From the NCBI GenBank assembly GCA_964586595.1, contig CAZPHB010000002.1, forward strand, positions 1 through 64,000: DNA of 64,000 bases, read 5' to 3'. The DNA comes from REEB481 sp964586595. Its GTDB lineage: Bacteria > Bacteroidota > Bacteroidia > NS11-12g > UBA955. The stretch's first letter is position 1; each line of letters starts with the position of its first letter. Below, in pieces: positions 9,138 to 16,723 of this stretch. The position numbers were made by a program, and so were the translations under genes. The notes below the pieces were generated by a model. That model saw only the letters and a program-made list of their open reading frames with translations. It had not been told where the DNA came from and did no database searches.

Positions 9138-10052
9138 ATGAAAAGAACCTACAAACATTTAGCCTTTATTGGACTAATGATGCATGGCTCCATGGCATCT
9201 GCACAAATGTTGCCCAACGGCGATTTTGAAACCTGGACAGGTTCAGGAACCAGCATTTCCATTGGCGGTGGCTGGGTTGGCAATGGTTTGCTGCGTTTGG
9301 CCACCCTGAATGTGAACACCAGTAATGGCACCGAAACCCGTGTACCGGCTGACGGTCAGTATTTCATTGGCATTCGCAACGTCATCAGCGGAACACAAGG
9401 ATCACTTGGGTTCATCCGCAACAGGTTCGCATTCAACCAGCGCCCGGTTTCCATGCGCGCCGCAAGTATGTACTTCGCGGGCACCGTGGCTGGCGAAAGC
9501 TGGGGTTTCAATATTTTGTTCTTGAAAGATAAAACCGGTGGCGGCAAGGACACCATCCTGCGCAGCAGCGGTGTGTTAAATCCAACAACGGTTTCTAACT
9601 GGGCACAATTAACCATTGGCCTGACTACTTTATACAACACACAGTTCCCGGGTGTCAATCCGGATACCGCCGACATTACCTTTTTCCTGACACCCAATAG
9701 TTCCAATCAAATTTCTGCCACTGGTTTGCTGGCCCTGGATGCCCTGACCTGGTCAGACTTTGCGCTGAGCAACAAAGCATACGAACTTGATGCGCTGAGT
9801 GCTTTGAATGTGTTCCCAAACCCGAGTGCCGGCGGAAACGTGCAGGTTTCATTTCAATCGGGAATCAGCGGCCATGGAACCCTTGCCGTGTATGACATGC
9901 AGGGCAAACTGATTCGTGTTGTGTACCAAGGTCAAATGGAATCCGGCAAGAACCGATTCTCATTTTCAGGCAACGGTTTAAACCCCGGGCTGTATTTAGT
10001 TCGTCTGGAGCATGAAGGCGGCGTCAAAGAAACACGTCTGAGTGTATTCTAA
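9138..10052 (+). CDS. Secreted protein with T9SS type A sorting domain
   Basis: 304 residues. A signal peptide (MKRTYKHLAFIGLMMHGSMASA) is followed by MLPNGDFETWTGSG, an opening typical of Bacteroidota exoproteins with a carbohydrate-binding-like jelly-roll (PCMD-like or CBM-like; unverified). The last ~75 residues (LNVFPNPSAGGNVQV, LAVYDMQGKLI, LNPGLYLVRL) are a type A T9SS domain. No catalytic motif is visible. It stands alone, followed by a hairpin terminator. Confidence 0.8.
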   Translation: MKRTYKHLAFIGLMMHGSMASAQMLPNGDFETWTGSGTSISIGGGWVGNGLLRLATLNVNTSNGTETRVPADGQYFIGIRNVISGTQGSLGFIRNRFAFNQRPVSMRAASMYFAGTVAGESWGFNILFLKDKTGGGKDTILRSSGVLNPTTVSNWAQLTIGLTTLYNTQFPGVNPDTADITFFLTPNSSNQISATGLLALDALTWSDFALSNKAYELDALSALNVFPNPSAGGNVQVSFQSGISGHGTLAVYDMQGKLIRVVYQGQMESGKNRFSFSGNGLNPGLYLVRLEHEGGVKETRLSVF

Positions 10053-10079
10053 ACAAAAGCAAACAAAATACTTATTGAG

Positions 10080-10108
10080 AAAGGCCGCCTTCGGGTGGCT
10101 TTATTTTT
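10080..10108 (+). terminator. Rho-independent terminator after the 9138 gene
   Basis: AAAG/CTTT plus CCGCC/GGTGG arms (one bulged G, one G-T pair) close a TTCG tetraloop at 10090-10093, followed by ATTTTT. Confidence 0.65.
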
Positions 10109-10147
10109 CAGATCTGCAGCGCCTGATCTTGGGCCCGGGGAAAGATT

Positions 10148-10219
10148 GTCTCATTGATGAGACTTAATATTCTCTGTCTCGTTGACGAGACAAAACATTT
10201 TTGGTCTCGTCAACGAGAC
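10148..10219. repeat. Three 16-bp dyad-symmetric repeats at exact 28-bp spacing
   Basis: GTCTCATTGATGAGAC (10148-10163), GTCTCGTTGACGAGAC (10176-10191) and GTCTCGTCAACGAGAC (10204-10219). Each has perfect 7-bp arms around a 2-nt centre. Copy 3 is the reverse complement of copy 2. Copy starts are exactly 28 bp apart, with 12-bp AT-rich spacers. They lie between two convergent genes. They could be protein-binding sites, hairpins acting in RNA, or a small repeat family; the sequence does not decide. Confidence 0.9.
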
Positions 10220-10249
10220 CATTTTTCCAGGCTTGTCTGTGTGTAAGCC

Positions 10250-10489
10250 TTAAAACCCTTCAAACAAGGCATACTGAACAGGAGTTCCTGCATGGGCGGT
10301 TGGTTCCTGAACGATAACCGTGTAATGAACTGTGGTGGGCGTATTGGGTATCGATGCTTCAAGAAACGCATCCGGACAGGCGCCATCACAGCAAGGAATG
10401 ATGTTGGAGCGACAATTCTGGCACTGATAGTGACCATGGACAAAAATAAGTTCGCCTTCATAAGCACAATATAAACAACGCTGAACCAT
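10250..10489 (-). CDS. Small zinc-ribbon protein
   Basis: 79 residues with CxxC pairs (CLYC at 5-8, CQNC at 23-26) and a following CCDGACPDAF stretch, consistent with a short metal-binding ribbon. I recall similar tiny Bacteroidota proteins but know no function. The gene is supported by a perfect -7 box 7 bp before its ATG. An overlapping longer frame on the same strand (10210-10467) lacks such support. It converges toward the triple-palindrome element. Confidence 0.7.
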   Translation of the reverse strand: MVQRCLYCAYEGELIFVHGHYQCQNCRSNIIPCCDGACPDAFLEASIPNTPTTVHYTVIVQEPTAHAGTPVQYALFEGF

Positions 10490-10496
10490 GATGATG

Positions 10497-10504
10497 CAAA
10501 TTTA
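10497..10504 (-). promoter_or_regulatory. -7 box of the zinc-ribbon gene
   Basis: Minus-strand TAAATTTG, a perfect TAnnTTTG match, 7 nt before the ATG at 10489; predicted leader of about 3 nt. Confidence 0.5.
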
Positions 10505-10596
10505 CCGATTCACAAAACGTCCACATGATTGGAGTTACACAGTTCACCATTCAATGTACACAAGTTTAGACAATGGCCTATTTTTACCAAAAAGCC

Positions 10597-11634
10597 ATGA
10601 AGGGATTGAGAAAGTTGTTCACCATACTGGGTTTGGGCATAGCTGCTTGTACACAAGCACAATCATACCAGAATTTGGTATTTGAAGGGGGCGGAGTTCG
10701 CGGAATAGCTTTTACGGGAGCGCTTCAGGTTTTGGACAGTTTTCAGGTGCTGGACGGCATCCGAAATGTTGCCGGAACTTCGTCGGGTGCTTTGCAGGCT
10801 GCTTTGCTGGCCTGTGGTAATTCGGTAAGTGGTGTTCAGCAACTGATTGGCGCGTTGAACATTCAAAAATTCAACGACGGACATTTCTCAATTATTGGCG
10901 GCGGCATTCGTTTGCGAAAGAACTACGGATATTACCGTGGCCACAACCTGAACAACTGGATCGCAGACATGTTGGCATCCAGCGCCGGCAACAGAAATCT
11001 CACCTTCCGTCAACTGGACAGTTTGACCAGGAAGGATGCTAAATACCTGCACTTATTTGTTGTAGTTACAGACCTGACGCATCAACGGCCCTGGGTACTT
11101 TCCCACCTCAACGTGCCAGACATGCTGATTCGCGATGCAGTAACCGCTTCCTGCAGCATTCCTTTCTATTTTGAACCGATGGCCGTTACTCCTGCTGGGA
11201 AGCGTTTGCCCGACGGAACTACAGACAGCAACGCCATTTACCTTACTGATGGCGGTCTGAGCGCCAATTTTCCCTACTGGGTTTTTGATACCATGGGGGG
11301 CGCAACGCTTGGCTTAACCCTGGACCGACCCGAGGTGGTGCGTCAGTTTGAATACAATGGCTCGAGAAATACACCTTTTCGCATCTTCAACGTACAAGAT
11401 TTCATTGAATCATGTTATCAAGTGGTGATTGAACAGCAGAAGCTGGTGCTGCCTGCAGAAGCTTTGCGCGATCACACCGTAGCCATCAGTGTGGGCGACA
11501 TCAAACCCAGAATCAGAAGGATGAAGGAACATGAAATTGACCAATTGCTGCAGAATGGAAGGAGTGGCGTACTTCACTTCATGGAACGAAAAAGTACCGA
11601 GGTATTGAAGGATGCCTATAAAACCGATAAGTAA
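10597..11634 (+). CDS. Patatin-like phospholipase, exported
   Basis: 345 residues from the ATG at 10597; an in-frame ATG at 10573 is less likely because the signal peptide MKGLRKLFTILGLGIAAC begins at 10597 and a -7-like TATTTTTA (10579-10586) overlaps the upstream codons. Patatin-family hydrolase: oxyanion motif FEGGGVRGIAFTGA, nucleophile elbow GTSSG, and the catalytic Asp in LTDGGLSANFP. Predicted lipid acyl hydrolase outside the cytoplasm. The IAAC segment could be a lipobox, otherwise cleavage after TQAQ is likely. Its 3' end overlaps the convergent BtuF-like gene by 19 bp. The C-terminal ~60 residues are not obviously part of the fold. Confidence 0.85.
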   Translation: MKGLRKLFTILGLGIAACTQAQSYQNLVFEGGGVRGIAFTGALQVLDSFQVLDGIRNVAGTSSGALQAALLACGNSVSGVQQLIGALNIQKFNDGHFSIIGGGIRLRKNYGYYRGHNLNNWIADMLASSAGNRNLTFRQLDSLTRKDAKYLHLFVVVTDLTHQRPWVLSHLNVPDMLIRDAVTASCSIPFYFEPMAVTPAGKRLPDGTTDSNAIYLTDGGLSANFPYWVFDTMGGATLGLTLDRPEVVRQFEYNGSRNTPFRIFNVQDFIESCYQVVIEQQKLVLPAEALRDHTVAISVGDIKPRIRRMKEHEIDQLLQNGRSGVLHFMERKSTEVLKDAYKTDK

Positions 11635-12407
11635 TCAGCACTGAGCAACAAGCGGCTTCCGTACCAGCTGAACAACTCACCATCCACGAGCTGAACCTTG
11701 CATTTGGGTTTCAGCTTTTTCATGGTATGCAGGTGTTGTTCCCTAAAAGGAAAAGGTTCTGAGGAAAGAAAAATATGCGACACATCGAGTTTGTAGATTT
11801 GGTCGGTGCTCAATTCAGGGTATCGCGCAGTGGTTATGGCATTTTCAAATCCGGCGCGCTGCAACATATCGTCAATAAAGGTTTCCTTGCCCACGGCCAT
11901 CCACGGATCTTGCCAGATCATATACAAGGCCCTTCCCTTTATTCCCTGTTGACTTAAACCCCAAAAGCCCTCTTGAATCTCTTCAATCAACTGTTCCGCT
12001 TTGGGTTTGGCATTGGTCATAATACCAACGCTGCGGATCATTTCAAAGGCATCATTCAGGTTTTTTATGTCGCTCATCCAAACCGGAAAATCCTGAGCTA
12101 GTTCAGAGATCTGCCCGCGTTCATTTTCTTCTTTATTGCCAATAATCAGGTCGGGATTCAGTTGCCTGATAACATCCATGCGGAGCTTTTTGGTCCCTCC
12201 AATTTTCACTGCCCGTTCACTTTCCTGTTTGGGATGTACACAGAAAATTGTTTGTGCGGCAATGGATGTGCCCACACCTAAATGATATAAAAGCTCTGTC
12301 TGGCTGGGCACCAATGAGATGATTCTTTTGGGTTGTACCGGAACCATGATGCTGCGGCCCATTTGGTCGGTAACCAAGCGTTTTTCTTCTTCCTGTACAC
12401 TCATCAT
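11616..12407 (-). CDS. BtuF/FhuD-like metal- or cobalamin-binding protein (helical backbone receptor)
   Basis: 263 residues from the ATG at 12407. The substrate-binding-protein fold is evident: PKRIISLVPSQTELLYHLGVG near the N-terminus, RQLNPDLIIGNKEEN, a long backbone helix around residues 120-150, and the C-terminal lobe with LDVSHIFLSSEPFPF. Related proteins deliver B12 or ferric chelates to ABC importers, but no signal peptide is visible and no permease lies nearby, so the ligand and location are open. I chose this start over an upstream one (12563) because the ATG overlaps the TGA of the upstream split lipoprotein gene (TGATG), a translational-coupling arrangement. Confidence 0.8.
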   Translation of the reverse strand: MMSVQEEEKRLVTDQMGRSIMVPVQPKRIISLVPSQTELLYHLGVGTSIAAQTIFCVHPKQESERAVKIGGTKKLRMDVIRQLNPDLIIGNKEENERGQISELAQDFPVWMSDIKNLNDAFEMIRSVGIMTNAKPKAEQLIEEIQEGFWGLSQQGIKGRALYMIWQDPWMAVGKETFIDDMLQRAGFENAITTARYPELSTDQIYKLDVSHIFLSSEPFPFREQHLHTMKKLKPKCKVQLVDGELFSWYGSRLLLSADYLSVL

Positions 12408-13036
12408 CAAACACGAACAAGGGTCATATTCCTGCTTTGAAGGATTGCTCCATTGCGCATCTTCAGGCGCAGTGCGAAGGTATTTACCTTGTTTGTGTTC
12501 CTGCAAACCGTTTTCAGCAGACAAACCTGCGCTTCGTGAAGTAAGAAACGGTTTCCCTTGCAAGCTGCGGCAAAAGCATGGAAGCTGGTGTCACGGAAAT
12601 TCCCCGAAACATCAAGATACATTTTGGCGCTGCTCAAATCGGCCAGTGAGGCTCCCGTGGGATGATCTGTATCCCAATCAGAAGTGGCTACAATACTCAG
12701 GCTGTCCACCGGGTTTTCCAGATAGGGTTCTTCTGGTGAACAGGCCATAACTTCAGGAAACAATGAATAACAAGCATTACGCACCATTCTATCTGCGATG
12801 AGTTCAATGCGGAAATAGGCCGTGTCATTCTAAAGTACAATGGTGTCGCCCTGCAGCCAAGAACCGGTGTTGTTGGAAGGTTTACCCTGAATGGAACGCG
12901 CCATCAGTCTTGGGTCATAGCCTTTGCCGCAGGGGTTACAAGCCGTTGCAAACAATCCAAACAACATCAATAACGTTGCAGCAGGCAGCGCATTTAGGAG
13001 GCCAAAAACCTGAAACGATTGTTGGGGGCCGCGCAT
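12407..13036 (-). pseudogene. Lipoprotein gene interrupted by one in-frame amber codon
   Basis: Two frames in the same phase, 13036-12830 and 12787-12407, are separated only by a TAG at 12832-12830 and 14 sense codons (NDTAYFRIELIADR). Read through, they give one ~209-residue protein: an N-terminal signal with LFGLFATAC lipobox-like end, CNPCGKGYDPR, then MACSPEEPYLENPVDSLSI and an acidic/HP(T)G segment, and a C-terminal half with beta-rich character. It loosely recalls Bacteroidota DUF5034-type lipoproteins (unverified). Start is 10 bp after cbs; stop overlaps the BtuF-like ATG. Either a recent nonsense mutation, a sequencing error, or readthrough. TAG is used as a normal stop elsewhere (hpd, the BtuF-like gene), so global reassignment is excluded. 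Confidence 0.75.
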
Positions 13037-13046
13037 GACAAAGACT

Positions 13047-14417
13047 TTATGAAGACAGCGCAGAAATCACGTCGTATCGGGTAATGATGTGCCAGTTTCC
13101 TCCCATATCCATCATCAGGACGGCACTGTTCTCTTTGGTGATGCGTGATGAAACTTCTTCCAGACTTGCCTGCGGCGAAACAATTGGAAATGGTTCATGC
13201 ATTACCTCATGCACTTTGGCATGCATCCAATCTCGGTTTTTCAACAAGCTGGAATACAGGGCAGCATCTTCCAGCGAGCCGACAAAACTGCCCTTAGCAT
13301 CTACCACCGGAATTTGGGAAATGTCGTATTTCTGCATCAGGGCGAATGCCTGTTCGCAGCTATCATCCTGATTTACGGTAATGAGCCTGAGGTTTTTGTG
13401 CTTTTCAATCAAATCCTGGGCGCAGGCTTTGGTTACGGGTGGAATAAAACCTCTGTCGCGCATCCAGTCATCGTTGAACATCTTCCCCAGATACCTGGTA
13501 CCGTGGTCGTGGAAGATTACCACCACCACATCTCCGGATTTGAATTTATCTTTCATTTGCAGCAAACCTGCCATAGCACTGCCTGCACTGTTTCCGGCGA
13601 AGATGCCTTCTTCCCTGGCAATGCGGCGCGTCATGATGGCTGCATCTTTATCGGTGACCTTCTCAAAATGGTCAATGACGCTGAAATCTACGTTCTCCGG
13701 CAGGAAATCCTCCCCAATTCCTTCGGTGATGTAAGGATAGATTTCGTTTTTATCAAAGATTCCTGTTTCTTTATATTTTTTGAATACCGAACCATAGGTA
13801 TCAATACCCAACACCTGAATATTCGGATTTTTTTCCTTTAGATACTTGCCGGTTCCGCTGATGGTACCGCCTGTTCCGACGCCTACAATCAGGTGTGTGA
13901 TTTTTCCTTCTGTTTGTTCCCAAATTTCCGGTCCGGTTTGTTCGTAATGAGCCTGCGCGTTGCTTAGGTTATCGTATTGATTAGGTTTCCAGGCGTTTGG
14001 AATTTCACTGGCCAGGCGTGAAGAAACGCTGTAATAGCTTCGGGGATCTTCCGGTTCCACATCTGTTGGACAAACCACCACTTCTGCACCAAACGCCTTC
14101 AATGCATCTACCTTTTCTTTACTTTGTTTATCGGTGGTGGTGAAAATGCAGCGATAACCTTTGATTACGGCCGCGATGGCCAAACCCATTCCTGTATTGC
14201 CGCTGGTACCTTCAATAATGGTTCCACCGGGTTTGAGCGCTCCGCTTCGTTCGGCATCTTCAATCATTTTTAAGGCCATGCGGTCTTTGATGGAATTACC
14301 CGGATTGAAGGTTTCCACTTTCGCCAATACGGTTGCGGGGATTTCGGCTGCAATTTTGTTGATGCGCACCAATGGTGTATGGCCAATGGTTTGCAGGATG
14401 TTATCGCAAATCTGCAT
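13047..14417 (-). CDS. Cystathionine beta-synthase (PLP enzyme with tandem CBS domains)
   Basis: 456 residues. The N-terminal ~320 residues are a fold type II PLP enzyme: IGHTPLVRIN, then NPGNSIKDR with the PLP-binding Lys44, GTSGNTG (substrate/phosphate loop) and the glycine-rich GVGTGGTISG. The last ~120 residues are a CBS-domain pair, as in cystathionine beta-synthase. Expected to condense serine (or O-acetylserine) with homocysteine (or sulfide). Substrate choice is not settled by sequence, and a cysteine synthase role is possible. It heads a leftward unit with the split lipoprotein (10-bp gap) and the BtuF-like gene. Confidence 0.9.
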   Translation of the reverse strand: MQICDNILQTIGHTPLVRINKIAAEIPATVLAKVETFNPGNSIKDRMALKMIEDAERSGALKPGGTIIEGTSGNTGMGLAIAAVIKGYRCIFTTTDKQSKEKVDALKAFGAEVVVCPTDVEPEDPRSYYSVSSRLASEIPNAWKPNQYDNLSNAQAHYEQTGPEIWEQTEGKITHLIVGVGTGGTISGTGKYLKEKNPNIQVLGIDTYGSVFKKYKETGIFDKNEIYPYITEGIGEDFLPENVDFSVIDHFEKVTDKDAAIMTRRIAREEGIFAGNSAGSAMAGLLQMKDKFKSGDVVVVIFHDHGTRYLGKMFNDDWMRDRGFIPPVTKACAQDLIEKHKNLRLITVNQDDSCEQAFALMQKYDISQIPVVDAKGSFVGSLEDAALYSSLLKNRDWMHAKVHEVMHEPFPIVSPQASLEEVSSRITKENSAVLMMDMGGNWHIITRYDVISALSS

Positions 14418-14424
14418 GTACGTG

Positions 14425-14432
14425 CAAAGGTA
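14425..14432 (-). promoter_or_regulatory. -7 box of the cystathionine beta-synthase gene
   Basis: Minus-strand TACCTTTG, perfect consensus, 7 nt before the ATG at 14417. Confidence 0.55.
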
Positions 14433-14455
14433 AGTTCCTTTGCTTCGAAATGTAT

Positions 14456-15187
14456 TTACTCTTGCCTGCGCAAATGGTTGATGACTTCCGCAGCCATCAG
14501 CAAACCAAACAAGGGTGGAATAAAAGAAATGGTTCCGTAAAACGACTTCTTGTAGTTGCTGCCGTCGGTAAGTTTTAAGGATTCATCCACTACGGGCGCT
14601 GTGGAATAAATGGTTTTCACGCCTTTTCGGATGCCCATTTTCCTGAGTCGTTTGCGCAGGTTTCTGGCAAAGGGACAAACGGTGGTTTTGCTGATGTCGC
14701 CCACCTTCATGTTCCAGGGATTGGTTTTTCCACCTGCACCCATGGAGCTGATGATGGGCACGCCGTGGTTCAGGGCTGCCTGGATCAAGAACACCTTCGG
14801 GGAAATGCTGTCTATACAATCCATCACGTAATCAAAGTTCCCGTCTTTCACCAGCAGATCTGTGTCGTCGGGTTTTTGAAACCGATCTACCACCTTCAGA
14901 CTCAAATCCGGATTGATGTCCAACAGCCGTTCAGCCATCAAGGCCGCTTTTCCTTTTCCAACGGTGCTGCTCAATGCCGGCAACTGACGATTTTTATTGG
15001 TCAGGTCAACTACGTCGCCGTCAACAATGGTCATGGAACCCACACCAGCCCTGCATACAAACTCTGCTGCATAACTGCCCACCCCGCCCATGCCAACGAT
15101 CAATACATGCTTGTGAACCAAACGTTCCAGCTCGGTTTTGCCGATGAGCAGTTCTGTGCGTTCCAGCCATTTTAAGTCGGGAATCAT
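14456..15187 (-). CDS. tcdA: tRNA threonylcarbamoyladenosine dehydratase
   Basis: 243 residues, an E1-like ThiF/MoeB superfamily enzyme that cyclises t6A to ct6A at position 37 of ANN-decoding tRNAs. The ATP-binding GMGGVGSYAAE loop is at residues 32-42, followed by IVDGDVVDLTNKNRQLPA, DCIDSISPKVFLI and SMGAGGKTNP. The C-terminal helix FGLLMAAEVINHL fits TcdA/CsdL rather than ThiF or MoeB, which carry different partners and zinc sites. Single gene with its own leaderless-type promoter. Confidence 0.92.
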   Translation of the reverse strand: MIPDLKWLERTELLIGKTELERLVHKHVLIVGMGGVGSYAAEFVCRAGVGSMTIVDGDVVDLTNKNRQLPALSSTVGKGKAALMAERLLDINPDLSLKVVDRFQKPDDTDLLVKDGNFDYVMDCIDSISPKVFLIQAALNHGVPIISSMGAGGKTNPWNMKVGDISKTTVCPFARNLRKRLRKMGIRKGVKTIYSTAPVVDESLKLTDGSNYKKSFYGTISFIPPLFGLLMAAEVINHLRRQE

Positions 15188-15191
15188 CGCG

Positions 15192-15199
15192 CAAAATTA
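15192..15199 (-). promoter_or_regulatory. -7 box of tcdA, 4 nt from the ATG
   Basis: Minus-strand TAATTTTG followed by CGCG and the ATG of tcdA; perfect consensus. Confidence 0.6.
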
Positions 15200-15220
15200 T
15201 AGCTCAGAACTACGCATAAT

Positions 15221-16060
15221 TCAGGAAAACAGATCTACCGGCGCGCCTGCACGAAATCCACCTTTTTCATTCCGCGCCACCTCTGCAGCAGGAGTCAACG
15301 GATCATGTTCGAAAAACAAAACCCAGTTTTCTGCTTCTGCCTCCGTTAGGATGGCTTCTTTTTCTTTCATCACTGTTAAGGGTTCTATATCATAACCCAT
15401 CACATAATTCACCGGGATGTGACTGGCCGAAGGAATGAGGTCTGCTGCATAAAGAACTTTGCGGCTCTGACTTTGAATTAACGGACAAATCATGCCCCGT
15501 GTATGACCATTCATCACCCTTATTTCAATGGCGTTGCCAAGTTTTTCGTAGGCAGAAATGAACTGTATGCGGCCATGTTCCATCAATGGAACAAAGTTTT
15601 CTTTCAAAAATGAAGCTTGTTCCCTTGGATTTGAATTGAGTGCATGGTTCCATTGAGCCTCGGTAACCCAGTAACGGGCGTTTTTACACGAAGGTTCGTA
15701 ACCAGTGCCATCGGAAGTTTTCACCACGGCCCCTCCACAATGGTCGAAGTGCAGATGTGTGAGCAACACATCGGTCACGTCATCGAGGTTATATCCGGCC
15801 TGAGCAACCGCCTCCCTCAGGGATCGGGTTTGACTCAAATGATAAAATCCAAAGAACTTTTCACTTTGTTTATCGCCGATGCCTGTGTCAATCAAAATCA
15901 GACGGTTTTCCTCTTCTACCAACAAACAGCGCATGGCCCAGTTGCACAAATTCAAGTCATCTGCAGGATTTAATTTGTTCCAGATTTGCTTAGGAACCAC
16001 GCCATACATGGCCCCACCATCCAACTTGAATAAACCTGTGTGCACAATACTCAACTTCAT
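15221..16060 (-). CDS. MBL-fold metallo-hydrolase
   Basis: 279 residues with the metallo-beta-lactamase signature THLHFDHCGG at 101-110, downstream His in NGHTRGM, Asp in YAADLIPS and a C-terminal FFEHDPL. These are the di-zinc ligands of the glyoxalase II/lactonase-like group; the actual substrate is unknown. No signal peptide, so probably cytoplasmic. The ATG at 16060 lies 4 nt from a perfect -7 box. Divergent from the 16115 gene, whose promoter lies in the short gap. Confidence 0.85.
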   Translation of the reverse strand: MKLSIVHTGLFKLDGGAMYGVVPKQIWNKLNPADDLNLCNWAMRCLLVEEENRLILIDTGIGDKQSEKFFGFYHLSQTRSLREAVAQAGYNLDDVTDVLLTHLHFDHCGGAVVKTSDGTGYEPSCKNARYWVTEAQWNHALNSNPREQASFLKENFVPLMEHGRIQFISAYEKLGNAIEIRVMNGHTRGMICPLIQSQSRKVLYAADLIPSASHIPVNYVMGYDIEPLTVMKEKEAILTEAEAENWVLFFEHDPLTPAAEVARNEKGGFRAGAPVDLFS

Positions 16061-16064
16061 GACA

Positions 16065-16072
16065 CAAAACTA
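16065..16072 (-). promoter_or_regulatory. -7 box of the MBL hydrolase gene, 4 nt from the ATG
   Basis: Minus-strand TAGTTTTG followed by TGTC and ATG; perfect consensus. Confidence 0.6.
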
Positions 16073-16114
16073 CTTCGTAACCAAAAACAATGTTTGCACC
16101 TTTGTGGCGTTCTG

Positions 16115-16663
16115 TTGAAAAACGTGTTGAAACGACTGCAACCTATTATTGTTCAAACCCTCGCAGTGCTTTTGCTGATTCTTTCGGCAGGCCAAAATTT
16201 GCCGGCGCAACAGGTCCCAAAATGGGATGTGCGCCTGGGTCTGAAGATGGGCTATACCATTGGGGGGCGCATGCGCTATGGATTTGATGCGGAGTTCTTA
16301 CGCAACAAAAACAGTGAATACCCAACTTCCCAAGCCTGGGGTTTGGGCATTTCCAAGTATTGGTGTGGCATTCGATACGGTTACCGCAAAGACATCCATC
16401 GATTGCACAGCTTTTATGTCATGCGGCAGGAAGGTTCATTGACCCTGAAAGCGGGCCCCGGGTTTGTACGCAATCCATGGGGATACGGGAATAATGTGTA
16501 TTGCCGCACGGGCGGACTGTTCTTTGCTGCCGAAGGCTGGAAAAAAGAGTATAAACCATTGGTGGCCGGTGCTGACTTATTTATGTACATGCGCAGCACC
16601 TGGCGCTGGTACGATGCACCTTACGTTTCTATATATTCCGGTGCAAAAACATCCTTGAGATAA
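16115..16663 (+). CDS. Exported protein of unknown function, non-ATG start
   Basis: About 182 residues. The open frame reaches back to 16040, but that overlaps the divergent MBL gene and its promoter. Plausible starts are TTG 16115, GTG 16124 or TTG 16127, all just before a hydrophobic segment (PIIVQTLAVLLLILSAGQ) that ends in a likely signal cleavage site LPAQQ. A -7-like CACCTTTG at 16097-16104 lies 10 nt before the TTG at 16115. The mature part is rich in Trp, Tyr and Gly with alternating hydrophobic strands (GLKMGYTIGGRMRYGF, WCGIRYGYRK), suggesting an outer-membrane-barrel-like or beta-rich protein. No family recognised. Confidence 0.6.
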   Translation: MKNVLKRLQPIIVQTLAVLLLILSAGQNLPAQQVPKWDVRLGLKMGYTIGGRMRYGFDAEFLRNKNSEYPTSQAWGLGISKYWCGIRYGYRKDIHRLHSFYVMRQEGSLTLKAGPGFVRNPWGYGNNVYCRTGGLFFAAEGWKKEYKPLVAGADLFMYMRSTWRWYDAPYVSIYSGAKTSLR

Positions 16664-16723
16664 ACCGGCAGCGTAGCTGAAGACTTTACAAAAGCTTCAC
16701 AGCGATATACGTTCTTTGCCAGG

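Noticed and set aside
10148..10219. Possible CRISPR array
   Set aside because: Repeats are only 16 bp with 12-bp spacers, three copies, and one is inverted; no cas genes are present.
12830..12832. Genetic-code change (TAG read as an amino acid)
   Set aside because: TAG ends hpd and the BtuF-like gene here, and all other genes use the standard code.
16040..16114. Start of the exported 16115 gene at 16040
   Set aside because: That start would overlap the divergent MBL gene and its -7 box, and the first ~25 residues have no signal-peptide character.
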